Positions 8,101 to 12,190 of a DNA stretch of 12,190 bases are shown in pieces. Source of the DNA: Verrucomicrobiota bacterium (GTDB lineage: Bacteria; Verrucomicrobiota; Verrucomicrobiia; Verrucomicrobiales; Akkermansiaceae); NCBI GenBank assembly GCA_009885905.1, contig VFJU01000310.1, positions 1 to 12,190 on the forward strand, read 5' to 3'. The translations under genes and the position numbers were made by a program. Each line of letters opens with the position of its first letter. Positions within the stretch are counted from its first letter, which is position 1. The notes under the pieces are model-generated. The model was not told the origin of the DNA. It worked only from the letters and a program-made list of their open reading frames with translations, and ran no database searches.

Positions 8101-8136
8101 AACCGCCGATTCCAAGCTTGGAGTCGGCGGTTTTTT
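8101..8136 (+). terminator. Rho-independent terminator of the M42 peptidase gene
   Basis: It begins 23 bp after the peptidase stop codon. AACCGCCGATTCCAAG (8101-8116) and CTTGGAGTCGGCGGTT (8117-8132) fold into a long GC-rich hairpin with a single T/G wobble position. In practice it would close on the AGCU tetraloop. It is followed by a T run reaching 8136. There is no matching T run on the opposite strand, so it acts on plus-strand transcription. Confidence 0.93.
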
Positions 8137-8183
8137 CGTTCTTCATGCCACCTAAAGCCGTTAAAAAATAATTACCGCTATGA

Positions 8184-8215
8184 TGTTGAAATTTTTACTT
8201 CTCGAAATTTCAACA
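8184..8215. repeat. Perfect 11-bp inverted repeat
   Basis: TGTTGAAATTT (8184-8194) and AAATTTCAACA (8205-8215) are perfect inverted arms with a 10-nt spacer. No T run follows on the plus strand, so it is not an obvious terminator there. It could be a regulator-binding palindrome or an RNA stem. It lies about 50 bp past the peptidase terminator and about 250 bp before the nrd AT-rich tract. Confidence 0.85.
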
Positions 8216-8423
8216 CCTTGCGACGCGAAAATCGTTTGAAAGGGGTAATATTTCGTAAAACTTAAAGAATTTTTTCAAATTTCTCCTGAGGTGCCCATCT
8301 CTAACATTTTGCGAAAAAAATATTGCCCGCAACCTACCCCAAGGCGAGGCTGAATCTTCCTTGGCGAAAATACATAAACCTCACATTTTGAGATATATTT
8401 ACAAAGTAAACACTTACACTAAA

Positions 8424-8439
8424 CCACTACATATTGTAT
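8424..8439. promoter_or_regulatory. Candidate NrdR box
   Basis: CCACTACATATTGTAT matches 13 of 16 positions of the NrdR consensus ACACWATATATWGTGT; mismatches are at positions 1, 7 and 15. NrdR is a Zn-finger/ATP-cone repressor of ribonucleotide reductase genes, so its place 132 bp before the nrdB start fits. NrdR boxes usually come in pairs. The only partner candidate is a poor one, GTAA-N4-TTAC at 8406-8417, centred 20 bp upstream. Confidence 0.45.
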
Positions 8440-8570
8440 TGTGAATAATTTGTGGATACTACATGAGCAAAATCAGTTTGACTACACCCCCCCAACGCTG
8501 TCAGTCTCCAAAACGCTGCACCTGCCGCAATTCGTTTAAAATTCATCACATTCTACGTCCGCCAACCATC

Positions 8571-9680
8571 ATGTCCGCTATCTCTACCGCACCCGCTAAA
8601 ACCACCACCGTAGCTCTCGGAAATAAGACTTTTACCCTCGACCGAGAAAAAGCCGAACTCGCCTACGCCGGCAAGCGCGTCATCAACGGCAAGGAAACCA
8701 TGTTCTTCAACATCCTCCCACTCAAATACCAGTGGGCGTATGATCTCTACAAGACGATGAAGAACAATCACTGGGAACCCGAAGACGTCACCATGCAAAA
8801 GGACGTCGAACAATGGCGCTCTGACGAAATCTCGGATGTCGAGCGCTGGATCATCAAGATGGGCATTGGCTACTTCTCCGCCGCAGAGGGCATCGTGGGA
8901 GATAACGTGCTTCACGTAGTCCGCGAGGTCGTCACCGCCCCTGAGCTCAAGCTCGTCCTCGGTCGCCACGCCCATGAAGAAAACATCCACGCAGACAGCC
9001 TCGTTTACATGATCTCCTCGCTCGGCATCAATCCGCACGAGTGCGAAGCGATGTTCGAGGACATCCCCTCGATCACCGCGAAAAATAACTTCGTCGTTTC
9101 TAACAGTAAGGCTCTCCGCCGTGATATTGACCTCACCATCACGACGAACAAGCAAGCTCTAGCCAAAAACATTTTCATGTTCGGTCAAGTGATGGAAGGT
9201 ACCCAGTTTTATGGTCTTTTCGGCATGATTCTCAGCCTCTATCGCCAAAATAAATTTCCCGGAATCGGGCAAATGTTTCGTTACACCCTGCGCGACGAAT
9301 CGAACCACATCGAGGTCTTCCGCAATCTCCTGATGGATCTCGTCGACGAAAATCCAGACATCTGGACCGAAGACTTCCGCGAAGACCTCCGTGACACCAT
9401 GGCCGAGGGCATCCGCCTCGAAAAACAATTCATCCGCGATTGCCTTCCTGTCGCGGGTCTCGGACTAAACTCTGCTGACTTTGAAACCTACATCGACTAC
9501 ATCGCAGACCGTCGCCTCACTTCTTGTGGCCTTGCCCCACTGAACGAATCTGTTAGTAATCCTTTCCCATGGCTCGCTGAAATGATGGACATCAAGAAGG
9601 AAACCAATTTCTTCGAAGGCCGCGTCACTGAATACCAGAAAGCCTCCGCTCTCACTTCCGTCGACGACGACGAACTCTGA
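8571..9680 (+). CDS. nrdB: Class I ribonucleotide reductase small (radical-generating) subunit, class Ic-like
   Basis: The R2 subunit houses the dimetal cofactor that starts reduction of ribonucleotides in NrdA. Numbered from the ATG at 8571, the protein is 369 residues. Metal ligands are E106 (YFSAAEGIVG), E137 and H140 (EENIHADSL), E209 (VMEG), and E243 and H246 (RDESNHIE). Radical-transfer residues W68 (NNHWEPED) and Y355 (RVTEYQK) are present, with an acidic C-terminal tail for NrdA binding. The position of the E. coli radical tyrosine (Y122, ExxHxxxY) is L144, and the first ligand is Glu instead of Asp. Both resemble chlamydial class Ic R2, which uses a Mn/Fe cofactor and no tyrosyl radical. 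An in-frame ATG at 8463 would add 36 unconserved residues, so the 8571 start is preferred. nrdA follows after 90 bp. Confidence 0.95.
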   Translation: MSAISTAPAKTTTVALGNKTFTLDREKAELAYAGKRVINGKETMFFNILPLKYQWAYDLYKTMKNNHWEPEDVTMQKDVEQWRSDEISDVERWIIKMGIGYFSAAEGIVGDNVLHVVREVVTAPELKLVLGRHAHEENIHADSLVYMISSLGINPHECEAMFEDIPSITAKNNFVVSNSKALRRDIDLTITTNKQALAKNIFMFGQVMEGTQFYGLFGMILSLYRQNKFPGIGQMFRYTLRDESNHIEVFRNLLMDLVDENPDIWTEDFREDLRDTMAEGIRLEKQFIRDCLPVAGLGLNSADFETYIDYIADRRLTSCGLAPLNESVSNPFPWLAEMMDIKKETNFFEGRVTEYQKASALTSVDDDEL

Positions 9681-9689
9681 GTCTCGCAG

Positions 9690-9713
9690 GCGTTGCCGCT
9701 TTCGCAGCAATGC
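9690..9713 (+). other. Weak hairpin between nrdB and nrdA
   Basis: GCGTTGC (9690-9696) and GCAATGC (9707-9713) can pair as a 7-bp stem with one G-U, around a 10-nt loop, ten bases after the nrdB stop codon. No T run follows directly, so it is not a standard terminator. It might be an attenuator or processing site setting nrdB:nrdA ratios, or chance. Confidence 0.3.
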
Positions 9714-9770
9714 AAATTCTATCCACGCTTCTTATTAATTTATCTCTCTCATAAAATCCTTTTTTACAAC

Positions 9771-12190
9771 ATGTATCGTTCTCTCAATCTAAACGAAGAC
9801 CTCGCACTTAAACAAGTCGTCACCGACCGCTTTGCTCTCACGGATCGTGGATTCGCTTGGCGTGAAGTCCTCACCACCGAGAACCGTGCGCCTGTCACCG
9901 ACATCACGATCACACGCGGAACGACCGACTCACACTTCTCACTCGAAGACGTCGCAGACGCTATCGGCGACTCTCTAGCTGACCTGCTCATTTCTCGCAG
10001 CCATGACGAGATCTCGATTTTTTCAGACGTAAACCGCAAATTCGTTTCGGATGTCGCTCACTCAGTTGCCAATTCTCTAACCAAATCTCTCGACTCCGCA
10101 GGCCGCCTTCGTCTAACTGAATCAGATCTTTACCTACTGATCGAAAAAGCACTGCTAGAAAACGAAGCTTACGACGTAGCGAAGTCTTTGGCTTTCCGCC
10201 GCTCGATGGAAAAAACTGGCGTGGTCGACGTGCACACCAGTCCTAACACCCTGCCCGTTCGACTCATTCGCCGTAATGGAAACGTTGTTCCATGGTCCGA
10301 GACCAAAATCGAAATCGCCGTTCGAAAAGCTTTTCTAACCATCAAGGAAAATCCTGAACCCGCCACAGAGGTCGCCAAGGGCGTTACCGACCGCATCCGC
10401 CAAGGTGACTCCTCCTTTATTCACATCGAGGACGTACAAGACATGGTTCAGGAAGAACTCATGCGGCAAGGTCACTTCAAAGCCGCGACCCACTACGTCC
10501 GCTACCGTGACGAGCGCGCACGTCTGCGCCAAGAAGAAGAAAACCTTGCAGAGGATCCTAACCAAGAACTCATGGTCACCGTCATCGACGACGATGGCAT
10601 TTCCTCTTTCTGGGACGGCACCGATCTCCGCAAGCGCATCGCCTATGCATCGATCGGTCTCGACCTCAATCTATCAGAAGCAGAAATAGAGCGTGAACTC
10701 CGCCGCTCTGTTGGCAATGAAATCTCTGAAAAAGACCTCAAAAGTACCGTCACCCTAAACGCCAAGGCGCTCATCGAAAAAGACGCTGATTTCGCGAAAT
10801 TTGCCGCTCGCATTCTCCTCTCTTACATTTACGAGGAGGTGCTCGACTGGTCGATCCTACGAGACGGAATTGATAAGTTGAAACAAGCTCACAAAGCTGG
10901 CTTCAAGTCTTATCTCAAGCACGGCGTCGCGATCAAGCGGCTCACTCCCGAGCTGCTCAATCTCTACGATATCGATAAAATTGCCGAAGCTTTCGACCCC
11001 ACCGCCGACCTCGACTTCGACTTCCTCGGAATTCAGACACTCTACGATCGCTACCTCATCGTTGACAAAACCGGTGACAAACATCGCCGCATTGAGACGC
11101 CACAATTTTTCTGGATGCGAGTCGCGATGGGTCTTTTCAAGCGCGAAGAAACCCAGCGTGAAGACTGGGCCATCCGTCTTTATAATCTCTATAAAGGTCG
11201 CCGCTTCTGCTCCTCCACGCCCACACTTTTCAACTCCGGCACGCTTCACAGCCAACTTTCATCCTGCTACCTCTACAAGGTCGACGATTCAATCGAGTCA
11301 ATCATGTACCGAGGCATCGCGGAGAATGCCTTCCTATCAAAATGGGCTGGTGGCCTCGGAGGCTCATGGACCGCCGTCCGCGGTACCGGCGGCTATATCC
11401 AAGGCACCAACGGCGAATCGCAAGGCATCATTCCATTCCTTAAACTTCACAACGACCAACTCGTCGCCGTCAACCAAGGAGGAAAACGCCGTGGCTCGGG
11501 GTGCGCTTATCTCGAAACATGGCATAACGACATCGAGGACTTCCTCGACCTCCGTAAAAATACCGGTGACGAGCGCCGCCGCTGCCACGACATGAACACC
11601 GCTAACTGGGTGCCGGACCTCTTCATGAAACGTATGGTGGACCGGGGAACTTGGACTCTATTCCGCACCAATGAAGTCCCAGACCTCCACGACCTCTATG
11701 GCTCGGCCTTCGAGACGCGCTACTGCGAATACGAACAAATGGCTGCCGATGGCAAAATTTGGTCTCGCCAACTTCCTGCACTCGAACTCTGGAAATCGAT
11801 GCTCAAAATGGTCTTCGAAACCGGTCACCCATGGATCACTTTCAAGGACCCCTGCAATGTTAGATCTCCTCAGGACCATTGTGGTGTGATCCATTCGTCT
11901 AACTTGTGCACAGAAATTACTCTGAACACTTCCGAGGAGGAAACCGCTGTCTGCAACCTCGGCTCCGTCGTCCTTGATACTCACATCACCCGCGATGGTG
12001 CCCTCGATCACGAAATGCTTAAGGAAACCATCACGGTCGCCATCCGAGCCTTGGACAACGTCATCGATATTAACTTCTATCCAACAACGGCCGCCAAGAC
12101 GGCAAACACCCGCCACCGACCCATCGGCCTCGGTGTCATGGGCATGCAAAATGCACTCTACAAGCGCAACCTTGCCTTCGCCTCGGATGC
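9771..12190 (+). CDS. nrdA: Class I ribonucleotide reductase large (catalytic) subunit, 3' end outside window
   Basis: Reduces ribonucleoside diphosphates to deoxynucleotides using the radical from NrdB. The window holds the first 806 codons; the frame is open to the edge and the C-terminal part is missing. The N-terminal 360 residues contain three ATP-cone-like segments: a diverged one (about 30-145), a clear one (161-247, from LPVRLIRRNGNVVPW to FKAATHYVRYRDERA) and a third (about 268-357). The catalytic barrel follows, with the redox cysteine C499 (LSSCYLYKVDDS), its partner C728 (AVCNLGS), and N711, C713 (thiyl radical) and E715 in NLCTE. RHRPIGLGVMG (781-791) is also typical. The ATG start gives MYRSLNLNED; no Shine-Dalgarno is visible. 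The order nrdB then nrdA and the extended N terminus fit a class Ic-type enzyme. Confidence 0.96.
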   Translation, partial: MYRSLNLNEDLALKQVVTDRFALTDRGFAWREVLTTENRAPVTDITITRGTTDSHFSLEDVADAIGDSLADLLISRSHDEISIFSDVNRKFVSDVAHSVANSLTKSLDSAGRLRLTESDLYLLIEKALLENEAYDVAKSLAFRRSMEKTGVVDVHTSPNTLPVRLIRRNGNVVPWSETKIEIAVRKAFLTIKENPEPATEVAKGVTDRIRQGDSSFIHIEDVQDMVQEELMRQGHFKAATHYVRYRDERARLRQEEENLAEDPNQELMVTVIDDDGISSFWDGTDLRKRIAYASIGLDLNLSEAEIERELRRSVGNEISEKDLKSTVTLNAKALIEKDADFAKFAARILLSYIYEEVLDWSILRDGIDKLKQAHKAGFKSYLKHGVAIKRLTPELLNLYDIDKIAEAFDPTADLDFDFLGIQTLYDRYLIVDKTGDKHRRIETPQFFWMRVAMGLFKREETQREDWAIRLYNLYKGRRFCSSTPTLFNSGTLHSQLSSCYLYKVDDSIESIMYRGIAENAFLSKWAGGLGGSWTAVRGTGGYIQGTNGESQGIIPFLKLHNDQLVAVNQGGKRRGSGCAYLETWHNDIEDFLDLRKNTGDERRRCHDMNTANWVPDLFMKRMVDRGTWTLFRTNEVPDLHDLYGSAFETRYCEYEQMAADGKIWSRQLPALELWKSMLKMVFETGHPWITFKDPCNVRSPQDHCGVIHSSNLCTEITLNTSEEETAVCNLGSVVLDTHITRDGALDHEMLKETITVAIRALDNVIDINFYPTTAAKTANTRHRPIGLGVMGMQNALYKRNLAFASD

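Larger units (their letters stand above)
8137..8570. other. AT-rich non-coding region upstream of nrdB
   Basis: Over 430 bp with no convincing gene, between the peptidase terminator and the nrdB start. It contains a perfect 11-bp inverted repeat (8184-8215), a second repeat CCAAGG/CCTTGG (8339-8344, 8359-8364), an AT-rich tract at about 8370-8460 holding an NrdR-like palindrome and a DnaA-box-like sequence, and an in-frame ATG at 8463 whose 36 codons probably are untranslated leader. The nrdB promoter should lie in the AT-rich tract. I cannot assign -35/-10 elements with confidence. Confidence 0.6.

Noticed and set aside
8339..8364. CCAAGG...CCTTGG inverted repeat in the nrdB leader as a possible riboswitch
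   Set aside because: Arms are only 6 bp with a 14-nt spacer, and I could not match the surrounding sequence to a known riboswitch core such as cobalamin or purine.
8553..9155. 200-codon open frame antisense to nrdB
   Set aside because: It is the mirror of a well-conserved R2 gene. Long antisense frames are common opposite GC-rich coding sequence, and the product resembles no family.
10981..11595. 204-codon open frame on the plus strand inside nrdA
   Set aside because: It overlaps the nrdA catalytic barrel in another frame. Its product is Ser/Thr/Pro-rich with no recognisable motif, while nrdA there carries conserved active-site residues.
11658..12149. 163-codon open frame antisense to nrdA
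   Set aside because: It is a shadow of nrdA in a region with unambiguous conserved motifs (NLCTE, RHRPIG).
1..12190. Frequent GTTAG/CTAAC pentamers scattered on both strands
   Set aside because: A rough count of about 25 is close to the number expected by chance for a 5-mer on two strands in 12 kb. There is no fixed spacing or position.
1..12190. Search for defence, mobile or CRISPR elements
   Set aside because: There are no direct-repeat arrays, transposase or integrase motifs, terminal inverted repeats or composition breaks. The content is housekeeping genes in conserved orders.

Overview
The window looks like ordinary chromosomal DNA from a bacterium of the PVC superphylum, most likely a member of Verrucomicrobiota. 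This placement is inferred from protein character (the chlamydia-type class Ic ribonucleotide reductase, a POT transporter with a large inserted domain, near-absence of Shine-Dalgarno sequences) and not from a marker gene. All recognised genes are intact except nrdA, which runs off the right edge. There are no tRNAs, rRNAs, insertion sequences, CRISPR arrays or phage genes.

Layout, left to right: (1) purH on the minus strand (purine synthesis), ending almost exactly at the left edge. (2) A divergent GatB/YqeY-family gene on the plus strand. (3) A minus-strand cluster transcribed right to left from about 6.9 kb: yceD (DUF177), rpmF (ribosomal protein L32), plsX, fabH, then a POT/PTR2-family peptide transporter. 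The first four form the widely conserved ribosome/fatty-acid/phospholipid operon; the transporter follows fabH by only 14 nt and converges tail to tail with the YqeY gene. (4) A divergent plus-strand M42 metallo-aminopeptidase closed by a strong intrinsic terminator. (5) A roughly 490-bp non-coding stretch with inverted repeats and a candidate NrdR box. (6) nrdB and nrdA, the small and large subunits of an aerobic class I ribonucleotide reductase.

The genes serve growth and division: purine and dNTP supply (purH, nrdBA), membrane lipid initiation (plsX, fabH), ribosome assembly (yceD, rpmF) and peptide uptake and trimming (POT transporter, M42 peptidase).

I did not find a new defence or mobile system. 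The most notable signals are an R2 subunit in which the radical tyrosine position is leucine and the first metal ligand is glutamate (class Ic-like), an NrdA with three ATP-cone-like segments before its catalytic barrel, a roughly 180-residue insertion before the last membrane helix of the transporter, a 13-bp tandem duplication whose junction creates that transporter's stop codon, and a hairpin that places the GTG start codon of yceD in its loop.
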